Shown piece after piece: positions 31,802 to 36,747 of a stretch of DNA of 64,000 bases (the first letter of the stretch is position 1; each line of letters opens with the position of its first letter). Made by a program: the position numbers and the translations under genes. Source of the stretch: Eleginops maclovinus (Eukaryota; Chordata; Actinopteri; Perciformes; Eleginopidae); NCBI RefSeq assembly GCF_036324505.1, contig NC_086360.1, positions 7,981,226 through 8,045,225 of the forward strand, read 5' to 3'. Below the pieces are notes generated by a model, which was given only the letters and a program-made list of their open reading frames with translations, was not told where the DNA came from and ran no database searches.

Positions 31802-32290
31802 ATTTTATTTTGGGGGCGCCTTTCAAATCACCCAAGGACACCTTACATGTCATAGGGTAACATAGGGAGAGCTAAAACAGTGGACTTTAGAAGTTATGCC
31901 TTAGAGAAACTTTCTCAATACCTTAAACATATATTTGTTATTTCTAAATTGGTATTTCCTGTTATTTATCAGGCAACATATGTGAGGTATCTTCAATAAG
32001 CAATACCGGTATAAACTAACTACTACACTGTCGTTGTTCTGCAGTGACATCAAAAGACACACCTTATGCATAGGATACATGCCGTCCTGAGAGTATTCAC
32101 TCTGTCCCTGCATGCCGTGAGATGCATTGGGTGTTCCAGGCCCAGGACTGGGTCCCATCATACTGTGAACAGAGCCTGGGGAGGGGTCAGGTCCAGGGCT
32201 GGGGCCCAAGATCGGCCCTGGGGATAGACCTGCCCCCGGAGAAGGGCCAGGATGGGACATACCACCTGATGTGTCTAAAGGGGTGGACAT
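1017..32290 (-). CDS. smarca2: smarca2 (BRM), 5' half: SWI/SNF (BAF) ATPase, 15 coding exons
   Basis: SMARCA2/BRM is the DNA-dependent ATPase that drives nucleosome remodeling in the nuclear BAF complex. Fifteen minus-strand exons with GT-AG borders were assembled by eye, giving about 811 residues; the rest of the protein (usual total about 1,570-1,590) lies left of the window. Visible parts in order: PGPS-rich N terminus (1-76), QLQ (about 172-208), polyQ (exon 4), HSA region (about 422-537), BRK (about 620-660), acidic linker, and the first part of the SNF2 ATPase with Walker A DEMGLGKT near 776-783. Paralogue choice rests on polyQ after [35 protein letters not shown] and [10 protein letters not shown], which fit BRM and not BRG1. 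Oddities: an apparent one-base frameshift in exon 14, and Gly371 where the family has Glu in [11 protein letters not shown]. The retrotransposon and MITEs all sit in introns. Confidence 0.95.
1930..2245 (+). repeat. Interspersed repeat, family E (copy 1)
   Basis: Shares TTGCTCAAGGGCACC-type sequence and a tail running to GACTGAGCCACTGC with the stretch at 26990-27358. The class is unclear (tail of a SINE or LINE). Confidence 0.5.
3155..3579 (+). mobile_element. Family-A MITE (copy A1)
   Basis: Shares a long stretch with the copies at 13149, 26310, 28618 and 50738 (CTACTGTGACATGT, then CTGCCTGTGCTGCAGCACCT, then CTATATAACAC-like) and ends GGCTCTTTAA. The family has TTTAAAGRGGCCC-type inverted ends. 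Left edge uncertain. Confidence 0.75.
3668..4369 (-). mobile_element. Family-B MITE (copy B1)
   Basis: Reverse complement of copy B3 over about 700 bases. Ends TAAGGGTTTCCTATTATGC and CATAATAGGGGACCTTTAA. No coding content. Confidence 0.8.
6957..7016. repeat. (GT)30 microsatellite at the exon 15 donor
   Basis: Pure dinucleotide repeat; on the transcribed (minus) strand it is CA, starting two bases after the GT of the 5' splice site. Confidence 0.95.
7019..7163 (-). CDS. smarca2: smarca2 exon 15: linker into the ATPase
   Basis: 145 bases encoding [48 protein letters not shown], which is the region just before the SNF2 ATPase. The usual AKQDVDDEY lacks its glutamine here. Acceptor CATTCAG. 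The donor GTAC runs straight into a 60-base CA repeat (6957-7016 on the plus strand). Confidence 0.94.
7563..7661 (-). CDS. smarca2: smarca2 exon 14: acidic linker, apparent one-base frameshift
   Basis: Found by similarity rather than as an open frame. Read from acceptor AAAAG (7663-7662), the first half in phase 0 gives [16 protein letters not shown], like the family's ETEEK segment. It then meets TGA at 7598-7596. From the C run at 7610-7607 onward a different frame gives [14 protein letters not shown], matching the family segment ending DAKQII, and it joins exon 15 in the right phase at donor GTAATT. The exon is 99 bases; 98 would keep the frame. One extra base in the four-base run (an assembly or sequencing error, or a real lesion) explains this. 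The acceptor is pyrimidine-poor. Confidence 0.6.
7933..7990 (-). CDS. smarca2: smarca2 exon 13: end of BRK and start of acidic linker
   Basis: 58 bases: one base completing glycine, then [19 protein letters not shown]. Acceptor TCCTCAG, donor GTCAGT. It ends in phase 0. Confidence 0.9.
8680..8784 (+). repeat. LINE/SINE 3' tail with ATT microsatellite
   Basis: TTGTAAAGCGACCTTGTG followed by AAGCTATATAAG and repeated ATT is the shared 3' tail of L2-type LINEs and their SINEs in fish. Confidence 0.6.
8790..8905 (-). repeat. tRNA-derived SINE head
   Basis: On the minus strand GGCTGCTGTATAGCTCAGTT is followed by GGTGGAGC, containing a perfect A box (TAGCTCAGTTGG, 8892-8881) and, about 40 bases on, a weaker B box GGTTCCCGTGC (8851-8841). 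It lacks tRNA folding downstream and continues into CCATTTGCCGCGTG, typical of tRNA SINEs rather than a real tRNA gene. Confidence 0.65.
9511..9641 (-). CDS. smarca2: smarca2 exon 12: BRK domain
   Basis: 131 bases (about 612-655): [47 protein letters not shown] is a small domain of unclear function found only in metazoan chromodomain-helicase and SWI/SNF ATPases. Acceptor TCCTGCAG, donor GTGAGG. Confidence 0.94.
9642..11740 (-). other. smarca2 intron 11
   Basis: Carries one hAT MITE (9789-10147). From about 10850 to 11300 the sequence is balanced in composition and free of recognisable repeats, a candidate intronic regulatory element; the rest is unassigned. Confidence 0.6.
9789..10147. mobile_element. 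hAT-type MITE with perfect 8-bp duplication
   Basis: 359 bp. The ends are inverted: CATTGTTTCCCAACC at left and GGTTGGGAACCACTG at right. CTCTAAAG flanks both sides (9781-9788 and 10148-10155), the 8-bp duplication expected of hAT transposases. No coding capacity. Confidence 0.9.
11741..11791 (-). CDS. smarca2: smarca2 exon 11: 17-codon exon before BRK
   Basis: 51 bases in phase 0 (595-611) encoding [17 protein letters not shown], matching the AIGPDGEP linker of the family. Acceptor TGTTTAG, donor GTGAGC. Its length, a multiple of three, would allow in-frame skipping. Confidence 0.88.
11792..12819 (-). other. smarca2 intron 10
   Basis: No mobile element recognised. The segment 12463-12752 is the apparent source of a second copy inserted at 16599-16888 in intron 6. 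Confidence 0.6.
12463..12752 (+). repeat. Source copy of the 290-bp duplicated segment
   Basis: Near-identical to 16599-16888 about 4.1 kb away. No flanking direct repeat here, so this copy is taken as the donor. Confidence 0.8.
12820..12990 (-). CDS. smarca2: smarca2 exon 10: post-HSA helix and polylysine
   Basis: 171 bases, 57 codons (538-594): [40 protein letters not shown], then KAAQAAKD and nine lysines. The lysine run (plus strand 12820-12846) matches the basic patch before BRK in the family. Acceptor CCACTCAG, donor GTAGGA. Confidence 0.94.
12991..14123 (-). other. smarca2 intron 9
   Basis: Contains a family-A MITE in reverse orientation (13149-13557). The remaining sequence is AT-rich and unassigned. 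Confidence 0.6.
13149..13557 (-). mobile_element. Family-A MITE (copy A2), reverse orientation
   Basis: Begins TTAAAGAGGCCCTATTATGC, the family's terminal repeat, and reads as the reverse complement of copies A1 and A3. The right end AGTGCCTTTAA at 13547-13557 is the probable partner terminus. Confidence 0.75.
14124..14297 (-). CDS. smarca2: smarca2 exon 9: HSA domain
   Basis: 174 bases, 58 codons (480-537): [57 protein letters not shown]. This is the conserved HSA and post-HSA helix. Acceptor TTTTCAG, donor GTAAGG. Confidence 0.95.
14650..14823 (-). CDS. smarca2: smarca2 exon 8: start of HSA domain
   Basis: 174 bases, 58 codons (422-479): [40 protein letters not shown], then a basic charged helix ending [11 protein letters not shown] is the helix that in SWI/SNF ATPases binds actin-related proteins and actin. 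Acceptor TCTCCAG, donor GTGATC. Confidence 0.95.
14824..16166 (-). other. smarca2 intron 7
   Basis: Mostly unassigned AT-rich sequence, but two perfect short inverted repeats stand in tandem at 15996-16024 and 16042-16076, close to the exon 7 donor. Confidence 0.6.
16167..16293 (-). CDS. smarca2: smarca2 exon 7: pre-HSA helix
   Basis: 127 bases (about 379-421), encoding [18 protein letters not shown], then [17 protein letters not shown] and NFQRQ. It is almost invariant in vertebrate BRM; SLPPDLR separates it from BRG1. Acceptor CCCCAG, donor GTACAC. The next exon upstream is 9.4 kb away because of the retrotransposon-bearing intron 6. Confidence 0.95.
16565..16922 (+). repeat. Templated insertion flanked by 34-bp direct repeats
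   Basis: A 34-base direct repeat (16565-16598 and 16889-16922) brackets 290 bases (16599-16888) that are a near copy, same strand, of 12463-12752 in intron 10. Only a handful of differences were seen. No poly(A) and no transposon termini. Confidence 0.85.
19064..19068. repeat. Target-site duplication GTATT (left copy)
   Basis: GTATT precedes the 5' LTR and recurs at 23928-23932 right after the 3' LTR. Five bases is the usual copia value. Confidence 0.93.
19069..19252 (+). repeat. 5' LTR of the copia element
   Basis: 184 bp, starting TGTTAAC and ending TCTAACA. It contains an NRF1-like palindrome TGCGCATGCGTG (19120-19131), AATAAA at 19205-19210 and a TATA-like GATATAAA near 19222. Very short for an LTR; U3/R/U5 borders cannot be set from sequence alone. 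Confidence 0.97.
19254..19271 (+). promoter_or_regulatory. Primer binding site for initiator tRNA-Met, overlapping the gag-pol start
   Basis: TGGTAGCAGAGGATGGTT begins one base after the 5' LTR and is the exact 18-base complement of the 3' end of vertebrate initiator tRNA-Met (including CCA). The gag-pol ATG (19266-19268) is inside it. Confidence 0.9.
19266..23510 (+). CDS. copia gag-pol polyprotein, 1414 aa, intact
   Basis: One frame encodes capsid, protease, integrase and reverse transcriptase-RNase H. Visible parts: an N-terminal gag region; a zinc knuckle CX2CX4HX4C at about 228-241; a protease site DTA (D287, in place of the common DTG/DSG); the integrase HHCC starting near H440, then D506, D561 and E597 (D-54-D-35-E); RT with D1016 and the HVDD box (D1103, D1104); RNase H with D1256, E1303, D1309 and D1341. 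The start is fixed by an in-frame TAG at 19257 and by conserved gag sequence before the next Met at about 54, so ATG 19266 inside the primer binding site is the only sensible start. No stop or frameshift separates gag and pol. The products would form a particle, copy the RNA and insert cDNA in the nucleus. Confidence 0.96.
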   Translation: MVASYKIPPKFDETKPYESWKNEINVWTRVTELDKEKHALAVALGLQGRAREIAMEIPADDLDIDTGMDTLLAKLDSVFLKEEKDRAYEAYSHFDSITKESSLSISDYIIDFEQRYNRMKKYNMTLPDAVLAFKLLDTACLDVKSRQLALTACTDLKFVDMKSALKRIFGGKAPGSSSGIQVNQQDVAFFTEQRPQGRGQRYTVQTGQQRQPLQGTNPLDKFGRRSRCAICQSTFHWAKDCPHKKSEHVKLTEEENVDECNITLFTKASMSDSEIFLAESLGSAIIDTACTRTVCGEKWLESYVKDLSPDQVNQVLQTEIPSSRPFRFGDGNLVYSSRKVKLPAKIGQTKCHVEAEVVKADIPLLLSKTSLKKAGTILDMENDRAVMFRQPVPLEFTSSGHYCVDIRDKDTEKSEPEDEVLTVTENMSTNEKHKVLLKLHKQFGHASADRLQRLIQSAGNKDKDCVTILQQIVHDCDICKRYSKTKPRPAAGLPLASEYNETVAVDLHELEPGVWYLHIIDHFTRFSAGNIVKTKKSCEIVNSFIHTWISVHGPPRRLYSDNGGEFNNQEIRDMAENFNIETRTTAGYSPWSNGLLERHNQTLTEIIQKVKRENGCDWHTALDWALMAKNSMLSVHGYSPHQLVFGQNPNLPSVLVDKLPALEGTTVSARVGEHISALHASRKAFTEAECSERIRRALRKQLRPTDDKYVTGDRVYYKRADCTEWKGPGVVIGQDGAVVFVRHGGILVRVHHSRLCKVNTEEHDKQIAQDDANRKAESEVGVSNTTEDSSDSDHNTDNEQENISDMEVNTGEVLHPPITQPNVTQTDTEHRACGDPAPFAGVRLRTGQTVTFVSRDDGIQHTARVLGRAGKATGQHKNWFNLQHLEPDGSEGQKESVDMSSVGSLNVESEDREADVLIAKDISFDAAKQEEIQNWHNNHVFEEVDNAGQKCVSTRWVCSLKDSPKGIVPKARLVARGFEELNMQELQKDSPTCASESLRLLLSVICQNQWQVHSMDIKSAFLQGMELSRDIYIRPPPEAGSANVIWKLKKCVYGLADASLYWYNKVKETMLGTGGQMSQVDPAVFYWLDEQFKVTGVLACHVDDFLWAGSQDFSTDVIPLLKSAFHVGREEHEHFSYVGMDFATVDGVVQVHQHSYIENLQPLHMQPARAILRDAPLNDTEKEQLRSKIGQVLWVAKQTRPDVMFDSCSLASNIKNATVQSMHEVNKLIRKLKADKVTLKFQHLGNDALHLVVFSDASLGNLPDGGTQGGTLIVLMGERGKFSPLCWQSKRIRRVVRSTLAGETLAMSDGVDNAIFLATLFSELTTGKAELNAPSLVCVTDNRSLFDALKSTKQVTEKRLRLDISGIKELIQSKQIKEMLWSDTKGQLADCLTKKGASALVLLKALSEGLWNLR
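23511..23743 (+). other. copia 3' untranslated region with polypurine tract
   Basis: AT-rich spacer between the stop codon and the 3' LTR. AAAAAAGGATAGGGAGA (about 23726-23742) just before the LTR fits a polypurine tract for plus-strand priming. Confidence 0.8.
23744..23927 (+). repeat. 3' LTR of the copia element
   Basis: Same 184 bases as the 5' LTR with no difference seen. AATAAA at 23880-23885 probably serves as its poly(A) signal. Confidence 0.97.
24928..25146 (+). pseudogene. Relic of a hAT transposase N terminus (BED-type zinc finger)
   Basis: A 72-codon frame reads [20 protein letters not shown] and then [12 protein letters not shown], resembling a BED finger (C...H...H) at the start of hAT transposases. 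The first cysteine pair is incomplete and no catalytic region follows, so it is a fragment. It lies within the hAT fragment nested in B2. Confidence 0.6.
25237..25394. mobile_element. 158-bp TA-flanked palindromic MITE
   Basis: Ends CCGTAATTTCCGGACTATAA and TTATAGTCCGGAAAATACGG are inverted, flanked by TA (25235-25236, 25395-25396). It sits inside the hAT fragment, giving three layers of insertion. TA duplication suggests a Tc1/mariner-like mover; not proven. Confidence 0.75.
25725..25974 (-). CDS. smarca2: smarca2 exon 6: linker ending in the conserved [10 protein letters not shown] segment
   Basis: Encodes about residues 296-378: [20 protein letters not shown], a proline-rich stretch, then [14 protein letters not shown] and ILQEREYR, which leads into the conserved helical region before HSA. 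Acceptor TTCTCCAG, donor GTATCT. The residue after DPV is glycine (GGG, near residue 371), where BRM and BRG1 have glutamate (a GAG-to-GGG change). This is either a lineage substitution, a polymorphism or a base error. Confidence 0.92.
26310..26748 (+). mobile_element. Family-A MITE (copy A3)
   Basis: Matches the other copies, including the two ATTGG boxes, and ends GGCTCCTTTAA. Left edge approximate. Confidence 0.75.
26990..27358 (+). repeat. Interspersed repeat, family E (copy 2)
   Basis: Begins AATCTTTATTAATCCACCCC, a motif also seen in fragments near 43866 and 48645, and ends ACTGAACCACTGCCGCACAC. Class not assigned. Confidence 0.55.
27480..28203 (+). mobile_element. Family-B MITE (copy B3), full length
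   Basis: 724 bp from TTAAAGGTCCCCTACTATGC to CATAATAGGAGATCCTTAA. TTAA at both borders could be a target duplication as in piggyBac or Kolobok; AGG-type termini favour Kolobok. Superfamily not proven. Confidence 0.8.
28618..29507 (+). mobile_element. Family-A MITE (copy A4), interrupted by a hAT MITE
   Basis: The left part (28618-28969) and right part (29469-29507) match other family-A copies, and the end CCTTTAA is present. The intervening 499 bp is the nested hAT element. The left edge is approximate. Confidence 0.75.
28970..29468. mobile_element. hAT-type MITE nested in a family-A element
   Basis: 499 bp with termini TAGGGCTGAACGAT and ATCGTTCAGCCCTA and an 8-bp duplication AAAGGGAA (28962-28969, 29469-29476). 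It interrupts a family-A copy near its 3' end, so it is younger than that copy. No transposase frame. Confidence 0.9.
29921..30022 (-). CDS. smarca2: smarca2 exon 5: proline-rich linker
   Basis: 102 bases, 34 codons (about 262-295), phase 1 in and out. It reads [19 protein letters not shown] followed by a stretch ending PKPWPEG, a segment shared with BRG1-type proteins. Acceptor TTGGAAG, donor GTAAGT. The phase means it could be skipped without shifting the frame. Confidence 0.85.
30517..30942 (-). CDS. smarca2: smarca2 exon 4: QLQ domain and polyglutamine tract
   Basis: 426 bases (residues 120-261). After a methionine- and glycine-rich stretch comes the QLQ motif ([17 protein letters not shown]), a protein-protein interaction module of SWI/SNF ATPases, then [14 protein letters not shown] and a tract read as Q6-L-Q16. 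A polyQ here marks SMARCA2; SMARCA4 lacks it. The exon ends YNRPLG at donor GTAAGA. The CAG run is nearly pure (30551-30580 is ten CAG codons), so its length may vary between individuals. Confidence 0.93.
30550..30625 (-). repeat. CAG/CAA trinucleotide tract coding polyQ
   Basis: Ten pure CAG codons, a CAA, five CAG, a CTT (Leu), then mixed CAA/CAG. Lies in smarca2 exon 4. Confidence 0.95.
31139..31268 (-). CDS. smarca2: smarca2 exon 3
   Basis: Encodes residues 77-119 plus one base, including [18 protein letters not shown] and MDQHSQ, the conserved linker before QLQ. Acceptor CGTCAG precedes TCTATGGAG; the donor is G|GTATCTT. Phase 0 in, phase 1 out, in frame with both neighbours. Confidence 0.9.
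31768..31801. repeat. (ATA)n microsatellite beside a LINE-like tail
   Basis: About eleven ATA units next to CATTTTATTTTGGGGGCGCC, which on the minus strand reads as a LINE/SINE 3' tail ending in TTATTATT. Confidence 0.7.
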
Positions 32291-32320
32291 CTACTGTAAT
32301 GCTGGGAGCATACCAGACAG
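32063..32320 (-). CDS. smarca2: smarca2 exon 2: start codon and PGPS-rich N terminus
   Basis: The start codon is at 32290-32288; 32291-32320 would be 5' UTR after a polypyrimidine tract and AG at 32322-32321. It encodes residues 1-76, starting [20 protein letters not shown] and ending YPMHK before a GTGTGT donor. The N terminus rich in proline, glycine and serine, with repeated GPSPGP, is the hallmark start of BRM/BRG1 proteins; [12 protein letters not shown] is close to the vertebrate form. A second possible acceptor (ATTACAG) lies just before the start codon, so the UTR edge is less sure than the coding part. Confidence 0.92.
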
Positions 32321-33950
32321 CTTCAGGGGGGAAAGGAGGGACAAGATTAAATGCTATGCAATACAAATGACATCCATAACATTTCATTTGTAATGTAACG
32401 TATAACTGTTGCCCTTTACATTTTTGATTTGCATTGCATGAACAATATCATTATAAAATGTAAATAAATCAAATATGTATTGAATTGAGTACCATGTTTT
32501 AAGTAAAAGTAAGACATGACACATATTGACAGTATCTGTAGAACAAAAAAACGACTTTGAAGCCTCTTTCAGAACAAGTAAAAGTCTTAACTAACAGAAC
32601 AATTTGAAATAAATCATACATGACATAAACCAAGTATTTCGAAACAAATTTCAAAAAGTTGACATCAATTTGACTGAGCACTTTCTTTGTCAAATACCTA
32701 GTTTGAAGACCACTGATTATTTACATCCCCATACTGGTTTTGGATTATTCTTATTTATTATATTTTGCCATATCACACACTACTTAATTAAATTAATCTC
32801 ATATTGCTTTACTATACCACATCATTTATTTTGTTATATCTTACACTACCCTACACTATGTTATATTGTTGTACTAGATTAATAGTGTCTAATATTGTTG
32901 CGCAATTTATATCATTATGCTGTATTATGTATCATATTCCATAGTTTATCATTGTATCGTGTTATTTTGACTATTTTACTACGTTACCAAAGAAAAAACA
33001 CATATCATATCATACATTTTCTGGTTTAAAATTAATTATATTCTTTAATTATTGTTATATGAATTTCCCATTATGTGTTACCGCCTTAATTATATTTTCA
33101 ACTTATTTTATTCCATTTTTATTTTACTGTTTTGCAGCATTTTTTAATAATGTTGTGAAAGACGATTGATGGATTAAATGTATTATTATTATTATTATTA
33201 TTATTAGTCACACTCTTATTTGTTTACATTTCTATTTCCACATGCACTTGTGTATGTTTTAAACATTGTTTAATGTTATATAACTTCTGTTAATCATCAC
33301 TGTTATTATAAAGTCTGTATTTATTACTTTCTTGTACTGATGCAACCACATTTTAATCAATAAAGGTGTGACGTATCTTATGTTAGCTACTCATAATCAG
33401 CACACCTTTTATGCTGCGTTATAACATAAATCTAAATACGCCCATTACCAATAATATACAGAATATACAGCGTGGAGTTATATAAGCAGGTTGGAGAATG
33501 TTATCGTTAACTACTGACAATCCCTGTACAGTTACAGTAACGGTAGCTATCACTATGTAGAGCGTTTACTCTGATTGGATCATGGCTTCCCCAAAATCTG
33601 GTGGCCATCACGGATATGCAGACAAACTCGAAATAGGGATAAAAGTCAAACCCCCGACATGACCTTCGCGACAATTTAATAGACCTATATCAACTTTAAT
33701 AATACAATTACAGGCACACCGTGTCACAAAACAAAGCAACCAGGACGCGTTATGTCTGTCTGCTTCGCTGGAGCTCTGTTGAGCTTTGCTACCTAGCTGA
33801 GGTTAGCTAGCATATCTACAAGCCTGCAAGCTAGCTCCGGGAACACAATCTGCATCAGCGAACTGTGTCAGAAAGTTTGGACAGTTAGCTGCACGCTGAG
33901 TAATAACATGTCAATATTTATCAAAAACAAAGCGCCGTTGGTCAATTTAC
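32321..33950 (-). other. smarca2 intron 1
   Basis: AT-rich sequence with a short ATT repeat (about 33181-33206) that follows a LINE-like tail. Positions 33720-33950, next to exon 1, are less AT-rich and may belong to the promoter region. Confidence 0.55.
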
Positions 33951-34060
33951 CTTTCGGCTGAACTGTTACTGCACACCATTAGATGAAAATATTGTAATGT
34001 TTCTTCAAAATATGACTGCTGTCCGAAAGTTCCCTCCCCCTCGGTGTTGTTTTGCTGACA
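33951..34060 (-). other. smarca2: smarca2 non-coding exon 1 (5' UTR), right edge approximate
   Basis: On the minus strand, AAAG is followed by a good donor GTAAATTG (donor at 33949-33950). The sequence to the right looks like a TATA-less promoter, and no smarca2 coding sequence lies upstream of exon 2, so a 5' UTR exon is the simplest reading. The transcription start is not visible; 34060 is a guess based on the promoter motifs at 34100-34155. Confidence 0.55.
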
Positions 34061-34099
34061 TATTAAAGTTTTTTTACTGTTGCCTGTGCTGATTTGTCA

Positions 34100-34160
34100 A
34101 TGTCACCGGAAACTCCCGCCTACCCCCACAGTGATTGGCTTGTCTCACGTCATTCATCTA
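34100..34160 (-). promoter_or_regulatory. Candidate smarca2 core promoter: ETS, CCAAT and CRE-like sites
   Basis: Within 60 bases just upstream of the inferred first exon are an ETS-like ACCGGAA (34105-34111), a GC-rich CCCGCC (34115-34120), an inverted CCAAT box GATTGGCT (34133-34140) and a CRE-like CACGTCAT (34146-34153). This combination is typical of TATA-less housekeeping promoters. The motifs are seen directly; their use is inferred. Confidence 0.5.
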
Positions 34161-35533
34161 CATTTTCTGCTGCAGCCATTGCAGTAACTTCTTGCTGTAA
34201 CTTTTCTTTGTGGTTGAGTGGCCATAACTGTACACAAAACGATACTCTACTCTCGTATGACAACAGACGTAGTCTAATTTAATAACATGTTTCTAATGCA
34301 GTGATAAGCAACAATACAGATGAGAAGTATGTTTGATCAACTGTAAATGGTAAACTCTTTAACATTGGATAAATAGTTTAATTTATTTTGTTGCTTTTAT
34401 TTTCAAGTATACATAGTTGCATCTGTGTGCATCTTATTTACGTGTCAAGCACACAAAATCATGTAAATTATGATGCTGTCCACTGGTGAAGCCTCTTTTT
34501 AGTCTGTGCAGGACACTCATGCAGGTCAATGCAAGCCTCCAGCTGTATTGTGTTACTGGTGGCTTTAAGGAATCTGCACCTTGCTGTAGCCTTACACACA
34601 TGTATACATACAGATATTAAATAATGCTTAAATAACTAGTAAACTAGTACGAACAAATATTAACGGATGTGTTGTTCAACAGAATAATACAAAACTTGGA
34701 CAGCTATCTGATTTCCCCCTTTCAGGGTGGAGGAAGATCATTCTTTTTAGTCATTTTAGAGCAAACATATTGTTTGCTTACCGTGGTTAACATTGTGTCA
34801 TTCCCCCGCAAATATAATTCTAAACATAACTGGAGTTTTAAACTCAATTAGTTGTATAAATGTTGACTTTCAGAGGAAATCCTTTAATCCTTCTGCAAGC
34901 CATGATGAAATCAATGCTATTCTTTTGCTGTTTGTCGAATTATGCCGTTCTTAATAAGGTAACCAAGTCTTTAAAGCTTTTAATCTCAAAATGGTGGTAA
35001 AAATGTCATCGCAGAAGCAGCATGCCAGTTATTTGACAAGTCAATTTGTTAAATTGGATTTAAAAAGGCCTGACCTATATTTGATAAAGTTATCAAGAAG
35101 ACTCAGGCCTGTGGTGGAAAAGATGTCTGGAAGCATATTAGCCTGAAGAAATATTGTGACACCTGCAGTGGATTCAATATTTAAGAAGTTTCATGTTGAC
35201 CCAACATCATTGAGCCTAAAGTATCTCACACGAAAAGAAGAAAAAAAATGGTTGGAGAAACTTGTTTTTATTTCACTTTGAGTATACAGTTGGGAAGTTG
35301 AGAATTCCAAAAGCCACGTAACAATTTATGTTTGTTTTTTTAACATAGTAGGGTCAATTTTGATTTTTTTTAAATGTTTTCCTTTTTTACTAGTCTTAGA
35401 GAAGACATGTAATGGATGTATTGAGCTAGACTTTGACCACCAGTTCATAAAAAAACATTTTTTTTCCTGTGGGGCTTATTTACTTTGTGGTCTGAAAGCA
35501 TGGTGTGCTTTACAAATGCCTTAGAAATACAAT

Positions 35534-35624
<91 letters not shown>

Positions 35625-35628
35625 CATT
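35534..35628. repeat. (ATT)n microsatellite after a LINE-like tail
   Basis: About 30 ATT units preceded by TTTACAAATGCC and AATACAATG, the same context as other L2-type tails in the window. Confidence 0.9.
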
Positions 35629-36497
35629 ATTGTGTCTATTCCCCCCCAACGTCAGCATCCTATATATACAACTGGGTTTAAACAAAAAATAAAAAAATAA
35701 AGCACTTTTTTTTTTATTTTACTTTGAAAGCTACTTAGGGAACTGTTAAGAGACTAAAATGTCTACAATGTCGATGTGCTCCTCCTTGCAATCCCTAAAG
35801 TGGACACAAGATGGAAGCAGTGACCAGACCAGCAGTTGCCTCAATAAACTGGTCAGTGCAGCTCGGTGGTGTCGCACAGAAGCACCTGGCAGGTAATGAA
35901 TTACCACAGACATCTGAGCTCTAAACAAACATGCCAGGTACGGAGTGATTGAGTGCCAGCTGTCATTTACATACACTAAGTTAGAACATCTGATGATAGC
36001 AAAGTGGAGTTTCAAAGGCAAACCATGCAAAACAACACACAGGTTTTGTTAGGCTTCATTTGCATCATTCTGATATCAGAAACTTTGTTTAGTTTTCATT
36101 ATGAAAAGATAAAGTTGTTTTCACTGGGTACTTGTTTGTTTATGCATGACTGGGCTATTCTTTTTTCTGGTCCTGTTTCTTTCCCTTCGAAGTACAGTTC
36201 ATAATTTGTCTGCATTTACATCAAGTGTATCTTATCCAAATAGATTAAAAAATATATATTAAGACCTGTTTTAGGACTGAGAAATTTCAATATTCAAAAT
36301 GATTTTTACTTATCTTATTAAATATTAAATGTCTTGTTCGTAACCATTTTACACACCCAAAATCCATGCTGTAGTTTGAAACAAGAACTGGCAGACTTCC
36401 GCTTTAGTGGAATAAAACACACATACACATGCTAATTTAAATTTAAGTAATTAACCGTGTACTCTGATATTGGCTATTTTTTAGACGAAAGATTGGG

Positions 36498-36747
<250 letters not shown>

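Noticed and set aside
1017..32290. Assignment to smarca4 (BRG1)
   Set aside because: polyQ after QLQ and paralogue-specific residues in exons 7 and 8 match smarca2.
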